From positions 42,327 to 106,326 of the forward strand of contig NZ_JQCL01000074.1 of assembly GCF_001438845.1 (NCBI RefSeq): DNA of 64,000 nt. The letters run 5' to 3'. Shown piece by piece: positions 33,684 to 42,741 of this stretch (its first letter is position 1; each line of letters opens with the position of its first letter). This stretch comes from Lactiplantibacillus xiangfangensis (lineage in GTDB: Bacteria > Bacillota > Bacilli > Lactobacillales > Lactobacillaceae). A program made the position numbers and the translations under genes. Below the pieces are notes generated by a model. The model was not told where the DNA came from, searched no databases, and saw nothing but the letters and a program-made list of their open reading frames with translations.

Positions 33684-34769
33684 TTATTTAACGGACTTGG
33701 TGACGCCCGGCCCCTTGAGCGTCGTCGTTGGGTGCCAAATATGTGACGGGTGCTGAACCACACTCGTCAATGAGTGTCCCGAAACGTTGACTAGCATTAA
33801 GAACACCACTGCAACCCCAACCACCGTCGTCAGGATTCGGTTGCCCCAAGACATGGTTTCTGAAATCACACTGCCATAAAAATCCTTGTGGACTTCCCTG
33901 GCAACGTGGTGATCTTCAGCATTTTCTTGTTGCCGTTCAGCCACGACTTGTTTCTCGTACGCTTCAATATCAAACGCCTTTTGTTTTTTCTTAGCTTCGT
34001 TTTGATACTTTTTCTTATCTTTTTTCGAGAGTGCTTTGAACCACTTGATAAACTTCCGGTATTCGCCGACCACTTCTGCGGTTGACCCGATTTGTTTCAA
34101 ATCACCGTACTGGATCCAAGCGACCCGGTCACACATCATTTCAATTTGCTTCAATGAATGGCTGACAAAGATGATCGTCTTGCCGGCTTCTTTGAATTGT
34201 TGAATCTTTTCCACACACTTTTGATAGAAGGTATCATCACCAACGGATAGCGCTTCGTCAATAATCAAAATATCTGGATTGATATGGACCGCAATTGCGA
34301 ACCCTAACCGTGACTTCATCCCGGAAGAATAACTTTTGACTGGTTGATAAACGAAGTCGCCAATGTCAGCAAAGGCAATGATGTCGTCTAACATCGAGTC
34401 AATTTCATGATTTGTCATCCCCATCATCAACGCCTTGAGCCGGATGTTTTCCATCCCGGTCAATTGGCCCCGTAGTCCTGAATTGATAGCGACGATCGAA
34501 GTATCCCCACGCACGTCAACCACACCGGTCGTTTGTGGAATCACCCCAGAAATAATGTTAGACAAAGTGGATTTACCAGAACCATTAACCCCGATTAATC
34601 CCAGCGTTTCGCCCGGTTCCACTTCAAGTGAAATTCCCTTTAACGCCCAGAATTCTGGGATTGGCCGGTTAGAAATCGAGAAGAACGCTTTTAATTGATC
34701 AGAACGAGTTTTGAATAGGTCAAACTCCTTGGTCACATTTTGAACCTTAATTTTATAATCAGCTGTCAT
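33684..34769 (-). CDS. tagH: Teichoic acid ABC exporter, ATP-binding subunit TagH
   Basis: A 361-residue ABC ATPase of the polysaccharide/teichoic-acid export class. Walker A GVNGSGKST (about residues 60-68), the signature SYSSGMKSRLGFAIA, Walker B DILIIDEALSVGDD and the switch His in VSHS are intact. After about residue 235 comes a Lys/Glu-rich linker and one membrane segment (TTVVGVAVVFLMLVNVSG). The C-terminal part is shorter than in Bacillus TagH. No TagG permease gene is adjacent, so its partner must be elsewhere. It lies beside the CDP-glycerol modules. Confidence 0.88.
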   Translation of the reverse strand: MTADYKIKVQNVTKEFDLFKTRSDQLKAFFSISNRPIPEFWALKGISLEVEPGETLGLIGVNGSGKSTLSNIISGVIPQTTGVVDVRGDTSIVAINSGLRGQLTGMENIRLKALMMGMTNHEIDSMLDDIIAFADIGDFVYQPVKSYSSGMKSRLGFAIAVHINPDILIIDEALSVGDDTFYQKCVEKIQQFKEAGKTIIFVSHSLKQIEMMCDRVAWIQYGDLKQIGSTAEVVGEYRKFIKWFKALSKKDKKKYQNEAKKKQKAFDIEAYEKQVVAERQQENAEDHHVAREVHKDFYGSVISETMSWGNRILTTVVGVAVVFLMLVNVSGHSLTSVVQHPSHIWHPTTTLKGPGVTKSVK

Positions 34770-34904
34770 TTTGATACTTCCTATATATTCTGCGATTTAT
34801 ATACTAATACTCGAGCATAACTAACTGCTATATGGTACTAGAGAAGTCAAAAAGCGTCAAGCAAGACCGTACAAGCTTAAGTCAAAATTAAGTCTGATTT
34901 CATT

Positions 34905-34957
34905 TGTGATTTATCACACAATTATACTGACTTATTCGTTCGTTTGCCGGGCAAACG
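34905..34957. promoter_or_regulatory. Two palindromes between tagH and galM
   Basis: TGTGAT-TT-ATCACA (34905-34918) and CGTTTGCC-G-GGCAAACG (34941-34957) are perfect inverted repeats between two divergent genes. They look like operators, but the regulator cannot be named. Confidence 0.35.
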
Positions 34958-35034
34958 TTCGCTTTATCACGGCTAATGAAATATACTTAAGTTAACAAGT
35001 TAATTGTTAGGCATGCATTGGAGTGGATGAGCGT

Positions 35035-36054
35035 ATGAAAATAATCGAACATCAAGCAAACGGTATCAACTATTACACATTAGTGAACAATCACCACATG
35101 AGTGTCACGGTGATGGACTGGGGCGCCACGGTCACGGCTATCAAGACACACGATAAAGACGGCAATTATGCAAACGTTGTCTTAGGTTTTGACGAAGGCG
35201 AAGACTACATTACCTACCAGTCATTTTTTGGTGCCACCATCGCCCGGGTCGCCGGCGTGATCAAGAATGCCAAGTGGCGCAATTATGAATTGACTCAAAA
35301 CGCTGGGGAAAACCATTTGAACGGCGGTAACATGCCCCAGATTGCGTTCGAACCCTGGTTCTTGGAACGGAAACTCCAGACTAGTGAACAAGTCGGCCTC
35401 GTCATGCAATACATTACCCTCGATGGCGAAAACGGCTATCCCGGGACGATGACCATCACCGCCGACTTTATCTTAGACAATAATGGTAAGTTTACGATTA
35501 GTTATACGGGTAAAAGTGATAAGGAAACCCTCTTTAACCCAACCAACCACACCTACTTCAATTTAAGCGGCAACGCCGAAAGCTTAATTAACCATGACAT
35601 CCTTAAAATCAATGCCGATGAATACGCTGCGCTCAATAAACACAACATCCCAACTGGTAAACTCCCGTGGGTCACGGACAGTCCGTTTGATTTCCGGGAA
35701 CCAACTGAAATCGGTCCCCAAATTGCCAAAATTAAGGGCGGCCTGCGCCACGGCTTCGTCTTAAACAAGACGCCGTATCCTCAGGTTGAACTATTTGATC
35801 GGGTCAGCGGGCGTAAAGTCACGCTCCGCACGAATGCACCCGCAATCGTGGTCTCCAGTGCTACCAACTACCGCGACGACCGTTACCGGCTAAATGGCGG
35901 TAAACCAATGCGCTCACAACTAGGGCTTTCATTACAGCCCCAAGTTTTACCCGACGCGATTCACCACCGTGAATTTGGGAGCATCATCATTGAACCAAAC
36001 GTTCCAATCACTTATCAGACCGCCTACCAATTCTCAAATATCTACGACGTTTAA
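35035..36054 (+). CDS. galM: Aldose 1-epimerase (galactose mutarotase)
   Basis: A 339-residue galactose mutarotase-like protein interconverting alpha and beta anomers. NPTNHTYFNLSG has the conserved catalytic-region His, GENHLNGG the substrate-binding His, and a Glu in IIIEPNVPITYQTAY near the C-terminus acts as general base. The start is ATG 35035; the GTG at 35023 overlaps the GGAG site. It is not in a Leloir operon here and stands alone. Confidence 0.92.
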   Translation: MKIIEHQANGINYYTLVNNHHMSVTVMDWGATVTAIKTHDKDGNYANVVLGFDEGEDYITYQSFFGATIARVAGVIKNAKWRNYELTQNAGENHLNGGNMPQIAFEPWFLERKLQTSEQVGLVMQYITLDGENGYPGTMTITADFILDNNGKFTISYTGKSDKETLFNPTNHTYFNLSGNAESLINHDILKINADEYAALNKHNIPTGKLPWVTDSPFDFREPTEIGPQIAKIKGGLRHGFVLNKTPYPQVELFDRVSGRKVTLRTNAPAIVVSSATNYRDDRYRLNGGKPMRSQLGLSLQPQVLPDAIHHREFGSIIIEPNVPITYQTAYQFSNIYDV

Positions 36055-36066
36055 CGGTCTAAAATA

Positions 36067-36118
36067 AACCAGTAAGTCCCGCACGGCCATGAACTGTGCG
36101 GGACTTACTGGTTTATTG
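36067..36118. terminator. Bidirectional terminator
   Basis: AACCAGTAAGTCCCGCAC and GTGCGGGACTTACTGGTT form an 18-bp perfect stem between convergent genes. Confidence 0.9.
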
Positions 36119-36120
36119 GT

Positions 36121-38913
36121 CTACTGCTTTTTTTCTGACTGGTCAGCTGATTCAGGTTCTTCCTGGTCCGACTCGGATTCCGCAACAACCTGTTCATCAA
36201 AATCAATCCGCTGTAACCGGCCACGCCGGCGCGCAAAGAATAGCATGCAGAGCCCTGAAAAGATCACCGCTATCAGGAATAGGATGATCATTTCGGGCAC
36301 CGCCGTATTTCCAATCATCAGCACTTCCCGCAACCCATTCACCGCGTACGTCATGGGTAACCACGGGTGAATGGCCTGGAAGAAACTGTTCGATAATTCA
36401 ATCGGGTAAGTCCCACCCGAACCACCTAGTTGTAAAACGAGTAAGATCATGCTGAAAAACGAGCCGACTTTTCCTAAAACAAGGTTTAGCCAGTACACGA
36501 TACTCATAAAGGCTAACGCGATACATAGCACCATGCCAAACGTCGCCCACATGTGGATTGGCGCTAACCCGTCGATCACCATCAAAAAGGTCACAATTAG
36601 CAAACTCTCAAAAAGCGCAAAACCATCTAAGACGGACGCCTTGCTTAGCCACCACCCAGCGCCAGTGCGCGGATAACGGCGCGGTGTATACGTGTCAAAC
36701 ATCATATTGAAGGCCAGTGCACCAACGAATAGTGAGACCGACATCATGTACGGCGCCATCCCGGTCCCGTTATTTTTAGCGCGGTCCCGCTCAGTGTGGC
36801 TCGTCGTAGTTGGCTTAGCGACCTGGTCATAGGTCAGCTTAGTCGGATCAACCTTAGCCCGTCGTCCGGCCTGCGTTAACTTAGTGGCCAACGTCTGATT
36901 ACCCGCCGCGACTTTTGTCAAACCAATACCTAACTGTTGCGACCCGCTGGCCAACTGCTGACTGCCACCAGCTAACTGGGTCGTACCGTTAGTCAGTAAA
37001 CCAGCACCCGTCGTTAACTGATTCCCCTTATCATTTAAGGTTTGTAAACCACCGGTGACCTGTTGTGACCCACTCGCCAATTGAGCGACCCCACTTGTCA
37101 AACTGGGGACCTTACCGTTGAGCGTGGCAATCCCGGAACTCAAACTGGCCGCGCCATGGTTCAACTGACCACCGGAAGCGTCAAGTGCCTGCGCACCAGC
37201 CGTTAACTGCGTGCCGGTTGCCGTTAATTGGGCCGTGCCATTCGCAAGCGTCCCGGCCCCGTTACGCAACTGGGTGATGCCACTTGCGAATGCCGGCGTT
37301 GCGCTTTGTAACGCCGTGAGACCATTATTTAAGGCAGCCATTCCACTAACCGCTGCTTGTAGCTTAGTCGTTAAGGTCTGCGCACCCGTGGTCATCCCTG
37401 CAAGTCCGGTTGCTAACTGCTGTTGTCCATCTCCCATTGCGGTCACCGTTTGCTTAATGGCGGCCAGTTGTTGGTTTACGGCACTCGCTGGACTGCTCTG
37501 AACACGCGCTAACACGGTTGCCAGTTGGGTTGTCGCATCGGTAAGCGCCTTAGTCGAAATTACTGGACTAGCGCTGACGGCCGCCACCATGGCGTTTTTT
37601 TGCGTTGCGGTTAATTTTTGGGCATCCGCGGCCGCGGCCACCTTCGCTTGCAACGTGGCCTGCGCGTTATCTTGGTCGCTTTGTAACGTGGTTAAAGCCG
37701 TCTGCAACTGGTCACTCGCCGCTTTAACTTGGGTCAACTGCTCAGAACTGCTATTATTCTGAGTCACGATTGTCGCCAATCTTTCCAGTTGGTCAGTTAA
37801 CGCAGCCCGCTGCGAACTAGTCCCCGCCAAGCCCTTGGAAGCCGCTGCCAAGCTGGTCGCTAAGTCACCACTGCCCGCGCTTAAAGCCTGCAGACCAGTC
37901 GTTAAATCTGAACTGGCCGACACTAACTGCGCACTACCGCTTTGAAGCGTGCCAGTCTTTTGATTCAAAGTGGTCAGCCCCGCTTGGAGCCGTTGTGCCC
38001 CTTGATTAACACTAGTGACACCGCCAACGTACGCTTGCATCCCGCGATTCAACGTTTGGACGCCCGTCGTATAGGTTTGAACACCGCTAGCCAACTGCTG
38101 CCCGCCCTCATTTAAGCCTTGAACACCACTCGCTAATTGTTGGCTGTTACTGAGTAGGGTATCCAGTCCGGTCGTCACTTGCTGGCTACCACTCCTAACT
38201 TGGGCCACCCCCGTCATGTACTGATCTAAGCCCTGATTAAGCGTCTGCGCGCCGTTATTTAAAGTCAGGGTACTTTTGGCCAAGGTATTCAAGCCCGTTG
38301 TGAGTTTTTGATTGGCCTGCTTCGCTTGCTGACTCCCCTGGGCAAGCTTTTGATTATTTTTACCAGCCGTCCGCATCCCCGTTCCGAGTTGTTTCAAACT
38401 ATTGAATAACGTCTTTGCATACGTTTTAGTGATTTGTTCTGAGACACTGGCGGCGGCGCTTTGAGCCGCTGACGCCGTCATTTTTGACGCCGTAAAATTA
38501 TGCCCAGCACTCGTTTCGTAGTGTAAGACCATCTTCTGAGGGCGTTTTGCCATTAAAGTCGTGGCATTATGTGAAAAGTTTTGCGGGATAGTGACGACCA
38601 TGTAGTATTTGCCATTCCTCAAACCACGTTTTGCCACCGCCGTTGACTTGACCGGTTTGAAATCCATGCCATCAGATTGCTTTAAATTTTCAGTTAACTG
38701 GTGACCAACATTTAGATGTTGTCCTTGCGACGTAACGGCCTGATCATGATTGACCACCGCTACCGGTAAATCCTGAAGCTTACCGTACGGGTCCCACATT
38801 GATTTCAAAAAGGTCACCGCGTAAATGGACGGAATAAACCCAATTACGATAATGACCATTAGCATCAACTTGTGCTTAATTAGGTACTTCCATTCCGCCT
38901 TAAACATGTTCAT
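36121..38913 (-). CDS. YhgE/Pip-family membrane protein with long repetitive extracellular region
   Basis: About 930 residues. One N-terminal membrane segment (about 17-38) and five or six C-terminal ones (about 690-910) frame a long extracellular region (about 40-680) of irregular repeats about 11 residues long, rich in G-x-Q-x-L (GAQTLNQGL, GSQQVTTGL, GGQQLASGV). This is the YhgE/Pip arrangement known from phage infection proteins and related to ABC-2 and EsaA-type membrane proteins. The start is ATG 38913 with GGGGG 6 nt upstream. The repeats probably form a long helical stalk. No TetR regulator is adjacent, though a palindrome upstream could be an operator. Confidence 0.87.
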   Translation of the reverse strand: MNMFKAEWKYLIKHKLMLMVIIVIGFIPSIYAVTFLKSMWDPYGKLQDLPVAVVNHDQAVTSQGQHLNVGHQLTENLKQSDGMDFKPVKSTAVAKRGLRNGKYYMVVTIPQNFSHNATTLMAKRPQKMVLHYETSAGHNFTASKMTASAAQSAAASVSEQITKTYAKTLFNSLKQLGTGMRTAGKNNQKLAQGSQQAKQANQKLTTGLNTLAKSTLTLNNGAQTLNQGLDQYMTGVAQVRSGSQQVTTGLDTLLSNSQQLASGVQGLNEGGQQLASGVQTYTTGVQTLNRGMQAYVGGVTSVNQGAQRLQAGLTTLNQKTGTLQSGSAQLVSASSDLTTGLQALSAGSGDLATSLAAASKGLAGTSSQRAALTDQLERLATIVTQNNSSSEQLTQVKAASDQLQTALTTLQSDQDNAQATLQAKVAAAADAQKLTATQKNAMVAAVSASPVISTKALTDATTQLATVLARVQSSPASAVNQQLAAIKQTVTAMGDGQQQLATGLAGMTTGAQTLTTKLQAAVSGMAALNNGLTALQSATPAFASGITQLRNGAGTLANGTAQLTATGTQLTAGAQALDASGGQLNHGAASLSSGIATLNGKVPSLTSGVAQLASGSQQVTGGLQTLNDKGNQLTTGAGLLTNGTTQLAGGSQQLASGSQQLGIGLTKVAAGNQTLATKLTQAGRRAKVDPTKLTYDQVAKPTTTSHTERDRAKNNGTGMAPYMMSVSLFVGALAFNMMFDTYTPRRYPRTGAGWWLSKASVLDGFALFESLLIVTFLMVIDGLAPIHMWATFGMVLCIALAFMSIVYWLNLVLGKVGSFFSMILLVLQLGGSGGTYPIELSNSFFQAIHPWLPMTYAVNGLREVLMIGNTAVPEMIILFLIAVIFSGLCMLFFARRRGRLQRIDFDEQVVAESESDQEEPESADQSEKKQ

Positions 38914-38993
38914 TTTAGCCCCCACTCAAAGCCTTGCAATCAATCTTTCCAACTCATGACCAGCGTTGTCTCAAAACAAGTTCCCCCATTGTC

Positions 38994-39006
38994 AACGGTT
39001 ACCGTT
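38994..39006. promoter_or_regulatory. Palindrome upstream of the YhgE/Pip gene
   Basis: AACGGT-T-ACCGTT overlaps a TTGACA -35-like sequence on the minus strand. The rest of the 38914-39238 gap, apart from the terminator at 39160, shows nothing recognisable. Confidence 0.3.
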
Positions 39007-39159
39007 AAGGCTATGCAATGTTTTTACTAGCAATAGTTCGTTTTTCACTAACCTGCTCTCATCAGTTAATTTAACCACAGTCAAACTGAAACGCTGACCC
39101 ATTTCCCCCAATTTGCTTGAAATTTATCGCTTTTTCGGCCTAACGAAAAGAAACTGACT

Positions 39160-39217
39160 AAAAAAAGTGGTTCTAGTTGACGGATGGATATTCCCCATTC
39201 GTTCACTAGAACCACTT
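39160..39217 (-). terminator. Terminator of the HAD hydrolase gene
   Basis: AAGTGGTTCTAGT (39165-39177) and ACTAGAACCACTT (39205-39217), 13-bp stem, followed on the minus strand by TTTTTTT. Confidence 0.85.
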
Positions 39218-39238
39218 GATATCGACTTAATAGCTGGA

Positions 39239-40060
39239 TTAATTTGTTTTTCCCAAGACTAGTTCTTCAATAGTTGCAAGCACCCCGGCGTGTTCGTTAT
39301 CCAGCGCAGTCACGTGATTGGCCACCGCCTGCACTTCCGCCGGCGCGTTGACCATGGCATAACTGTGCGTTGCGTATTTAAGCAACGGCACGTCATTGGC
39401 CCCGTCGCCAAACGCCATCACCTCATCAGCATTTAACCCCCAGCGTTGGGCTAAAAACTGAATTGCTGGTAATTTGCCAACGTGTTGTCCCACAAGATCG
39501 ACCACACCGTACCCGCTGTCATGTGCGCGCAGTTGGCCATCAAAGTACGCGTTGAGTTGTTCAACTAACGTTGCGGCCGCGGCTGGCATTGTCGACACAC
39601 TGATCTTCTTAATACGATCGTCCACCGTATCCAGATTTTCGACTAACTGTAAATGATCATAAAATTGACGTGCCATCGCCACTAACTTTTCGGGCGCACC
39701 ATTTTCCGTATAGGAACCGTGGCTACCGACTAAAATCAAATAAGCGTGTTTGAATAAGTCCTGGAACCGATCGACAGTCACAAAATGATGCTGCTGCTCA
39801 GCGGTCAAACTACCATCAAAAATTTGCTGACCCCGCGCATAGATCGACGCACCATTTTCCGCCACCATGACAAGGTTATCTGCGAGGACATCCGCAAACA
39901 GCTGTTGTAAGTGCGCATACTGGTTTCCAGAAGACAACACCAGTGGGATATTTAACCGTTTTAAACCGTTAAGGACCCGTTTAAAACGCGCCTGGTCAAA
40001 GCTTTGGTCGGCACGCAGCAAGGTGCCATTGAGATCGGTCGCAATTAACTTAATGGACAC
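39239..40060 (-). CDS. Cof-type HAD-superfamily hydrolase
   Basis: 273 residues of the Cof/YidA class, sugar-phosphate or nucleotide phosphatases with a C2B cap. Motif I reads ATDLNGTLL: the second Asp of DxDGT is Asn, so the general acid is changed. Motif II (SSGN), the conserved Lys and motif IV (GDGANDVPLL) are intact. The GTG start at 40060 is chosen because GAGGGGGAA precedes it; the longer open frame to 40144 has no ribosome site. It is downstream of glmS on the same strand, separated by a terminator. Confidence 0.83.
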   Translation of the reverse strand: MSIKLIATDLNGTLLRADQSFDQARFKRVLNGLKRLNIPLVLSSGNQYAHLQQLFADVLADNLVMVAENGASIYARGQQIFDGSLTAEQQHHFVTVDRFQDLFKHAYLILVGSHGSYTENGAPEKLVAMARQFYDHLQLVENLDTVDDRIKKISVSTMPAAAATLVEQLNAYFDGQLRAHDSGYGVVDLVGQHVGKLPAIQFLAQRWGLNADEVMAFGDGANDVPLLKYATHSYAMVNAPAEVQAVANHVTALDNEHAGVLATIEELVLGKTN

Positions 40061-40167
40061 GAAAAGTTCCCCCTCATTATCACTTATCCCGGGACCTTCC
40101 CGTGATAGATAATCTTTATTATACTCGTTTTCGCGCGATGACAAAAAATGACCATCACCTAAAACTA

Positions 40168-40214
40168 GAAAAAGTGCTTCCAGAAACCGTTAAGTTTCTA
40201 AGAAGCACTTTTTC
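40168..40214 (-). terminator. Terminator of glmS
   Basis: AAAAAGTGCTTC-AGAAAC pairs with GTTTCT-GAAGCACTTTTT; T-run on the minus strand. Confidence 0.85.
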
Positions 40215-40233
40215 GAACACTTACATTCTAAGC

Positions 40234-42051
40234 TTATTCAACCGTGACACTCTTGGCAAGGTTCCGTGGCTTATCCACGTCTAACCCCTTGGTAAGACTC
40301 GTGTAGTAGGCAAGTAATTGACCAGGCACAACACTAAGTAATGCCGTCAACCGTTCGTCTACGGCTGGTAACACGATTGTATCACCATCTTTAGCCAAGC
40401 CTTCACTCACGATCGTAATCGTCTTGGCACCCCGAGCGGCAACTTCTTGTAAGTTTGACCGCGTCAACGCTGCAGTGTTGGCTTGCGTAATGATCCCAAT
40501 AACTGGGGTATCCTTTTCGATTAACGCAATCGTCCCATGCTTTAATTCACCAGAAGCAAATCCTTCCGCCTGAACGTATGAGATTTCCTTCAACTTCAAC
40601 GCCGTTTCCAATGAAACCGCGTAGTCTAAGCCCCGGCCAATGTAGAACGCGTTTGGCGTATGCAATAAATCGGCCTTAGCAATGGCTTCGAAGGACTTCT
40701 TCTCGTCAACTAACCCTTGCATCCCGTTAGCAACCAAGGCCAGCTGCTTCTTAACGTTAAAGTCTTTTGCTGCTGATTGGTTGTCGGCATCACCTAACGC
40801 TTTAGCCAAAATAGCTTCCAAAGCAATCTGAGCCGTATAAGCCTTCGTTGAGGCTACCGCGATTTCAGGACCCGCATGTAGCAACAACGTGTAGGTTGCT
40901 TCACGTGACAACGTTGAGTTAGGCACGTTGGTAATCGTCAAGCTTGGGAATTTCTGTTCGTTAACGTTCAGTAAGACTTCCCGACTGTCGGCAGTTTCAC
41001 CGGACTGAGTCAAGAAGATAAAGAACGGATGATCTGACAACAATGGTTGGTTGTAGGCAAATTCGGATGAAACGTGAACTTCAGTTGGCACGTTAGCTAA
41101 GGATTCAAATAACTTCGCACCGACTAAACCAGCGTGGTAACTCGTTCCGGCTGCCACGATGTATAACCGATCAGCTGCTTTAATGGCATCCAAGAGTTCT
41201 TGGTTAATGATTGGTTGGCCGTCATCATTCAAATAAACTTGTGACAACTTACGCATCACGTTTGGTTGTTCATCAATTTCTTTCAACATATAGAAGGGAT
41301 AAGTACCCTTATCTGCTTGAGCAGCATCAATATCAACGTGGAACGTGTCCCGTTCAACGGATTGACCCTGTTGGTTTGTGATCTTGATTTCGTCTGGCTT
41401 AACCACAACGATTTCCCCATCGTGTAATTCCATGTAATCCTTCGTTTGGTCAAGCATAGCTAAACTGTCTGAGCAGACAACGTTGAAGCCCTTGCCAACC
41501 CCAATTAGCAACGGGCTCTTATTTTTAGCCACGTACAACGTATCAGGATCTTCCTTATCCATCAACAAGAATCCGTATGATGAACGGCCTAACAAGCCTA
41601 ATGTCTTGCGGAAGGCATCCAGCGTGGATAAGTTTTCCTTGGTGACGAAGCGGTCAACCAATTGCACGATAACTTCGGTATCCGTTTGAGACTTGAAAGT
41701 AACGTCACTTAAGTACTGACTCTTCAAATCTTGGAAGTTTTCGATCACACCGTTATGAACCAAGTAGAAACGGCCATCCGCTGAAACTTGGGGATGCGCG
41801 TTTGCAACACTTGGTGCACCATGCGTTGCCCACCGGGTGTGACCAATACCAGTTGAACCGTGTACGTTGGCCCCGACTTCTTTGCGCAAGTCGTCAATCC
41901 GGCCCTTTTCCTTAACTAAGTAATCATGGCCGTCCTGGTCATTAACATAAATACCAGCTGAATCGTAACCACGATATTCTAGTTTTTCCAAACCATTCAA
42001 TAAAATTGATACTGCGCTGTCTTTACCGGTAACTCCAACAATTCCACACAT
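40234..42051 (-). CDS. glmS: Glucosamine-6-phosphate synthase
   Basis: A 605-residue glutamine:fructose-6-phosphate amidotransferase, the first step of UDP-GlcNAc synthesis. The N-terminal glutaminase domain begins MCGIVGVTG, with Cys2 as nucleophile. Two SIS domains follow, with the C-terminal DKPRNLAKSVTVE that closes the active site. A glmS ribozyme in the leader and NagR/DasR-like sites at the promoter predict feedback control by GlcN6P at two levels. glmM, which acts next, is at 44712. Confidence 0.98.
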   Translation of the reverse strand: MCGIVGVTGKDSAVSILLNGLEKLEYRGYDSAGIYVNDQDGHDYLVKEKGRIDDLRKEVGANVHGSTGIGHTRWATHGAPSVANAHPQVSADGRFYLVHNGVIENFQDLKSQYLSDVTFKSQTDTEVIVQLVDRFVTKENLSTLDAFRKTLGLLGRSSYGFLLMDKEDPDTLYVAKNKSPLLIGVGKGFNVVCSDSLAMLDQTKDYMELHDGEIVVVKPDEIKITNQQGQSVERDTFHVDIDAAQADKGTYPFYMLKEIDEQPNVMRKLSQVYLNDDGQPIINQELLDAIKAADRLYIVAAGTSYHAGLVGAKLFESLANVPTEVHVSSEFAYNQPLLSDHPFFIFLTQSGETADSREVLLNVNEQKFPSLTITNVPNSTLSREATYTLLLHAGPEIAVASTKAYTAQIALEAILAKALGDADNQSAAKDFNVKKQLALVANGMQGLVDEKKSFEAIAKADLLHTPNAFYIGRGLDYAVSLETALKLKEISYVQAEGFASGELKHGTIALIEKDTPVIGIITQANTAALTRSNLQEVAARGAKTITIVSEGLAKDGDTIVLPAVDERLTALLSVVPGQLLAYYTSLTKGLDVDKPRNLAKSVTVE

Positions 42052-42089
42052 AAAATAATCTTCCTTTACTGTTTTGAATTGTTTCTAGC

Positions 42090-42228
42090 TGCGTGGGTAA
42101 AATATCTGTCATCAGTCTCACAACTGGTTTTTGTAATTACCCTGTAGAGTGCAGTCCCTGACGTCACCCGTCGATTGTCGATAAACGTCATCCTCGTCAA
42201 CTTTAAAACCTAAAGTCCTGGCGCTATT
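42090..42228 (-). ncRNA. glmS ribozyme
   Basis: On the minus strand the leader reads A|GCGCCAGGACT, then AGTTGACGAGGATGACG and ATCGACGGGTGACGTC, matching the conserved core of the GlcN6P-dependent self-cleaving glmS ribozyme. Cleavage is expected between 42225 and 42224. The 3' boundary is approximate. Confidence 0.92.
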
Positions 42229-42247
42229 CCAATTGAACCAATTGAAA

Positions 42248-42369
42248 ATTGGTCTAGTCTATCCTCCCATTGGTATATTTCCTAGAAACAAGTTAACTTT
42301 AACTTTGTAAGGGATAATTGTCAACAATAATTTGCATTGGTATACACGTTAGTTTATCCATATACCAAT
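42248..42369 (-). promoter_or_regulatory. glmS promoter with NagR/DasR-like repeats
   Basis: Promoter on the minus strand: TTGACA (42319-42324) and TAAAGT (42296-42301), spacer 17. Around it are four dre-like sites: ATTGGTCTAGTC (42248-42259), ATTGGTATA (42269-42277 and 42336-42344) and TATACCAAT (42361-42369). GntR/HutC-family NagR/DasR regulators bind TGGTMTA-type sites, so GlcN6P- or GlcNAc6P-responsive repression is plausible. Confidence 0.55.
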
Positions 42370-42524
42370 TAAATTACTTATATTTCAAGGCTGGTAGCTA
42401 CTTCAACAAATTTCTGATATTTGTCTACGGTTTAAACAGACGCTCGCAACCGATAAGCTTCCTATTTCACATCTAGGTTATTACATATAAACATAAAAAT
42501 ATAATCCTATTTATTTTTAAAAAG

Positions 42525-42614
42525 TAATTGTTATCAATTAACATGGAGATTATTCATGAATTAAAACTAATAGTTATCATTAATATTGACATTTAAACAG
42601 TGCTTATATATGAT
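42525..42614 (+). promoter_or_regulatory. Promoter of the adhesin gene with AT-rich repeated boxes
   Basis: TTGACA (42586-42591) and TATGAT (42609-42614), 17-nt spacer. Upstream are two similar boxes, TAATTGTTATCAATTA (42525-42540, palindromic) and TAATAGTTATCATTA (from about 42568), four helical turns apart. They recall Fur/Zur-type AT-rich operators, but this is not established. The 120-nt leader contains a GTGAA/TTCAC hairpin. Confidence 0.5.
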
Positions 42615-42741
42615 TGGGCTGATAAGATATGTGAATGTAATCACACACGTTCACACTCCTTCTGATAGAAAGGCGGTTTTACCCCATACTTTAATGATAC
42701 CCTGTAGTTAGATGCCCACCCAACAAGCGAGGTGTATTGAC

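Noticed and set aside
36121-38925. Phage tail tape-measure protein
   Set aside because: The repeats recall tape measures, but the N- and C-terminal membrane segments and the lack of phage genes nearby fit a YhgE/Pip-type membrane protein.
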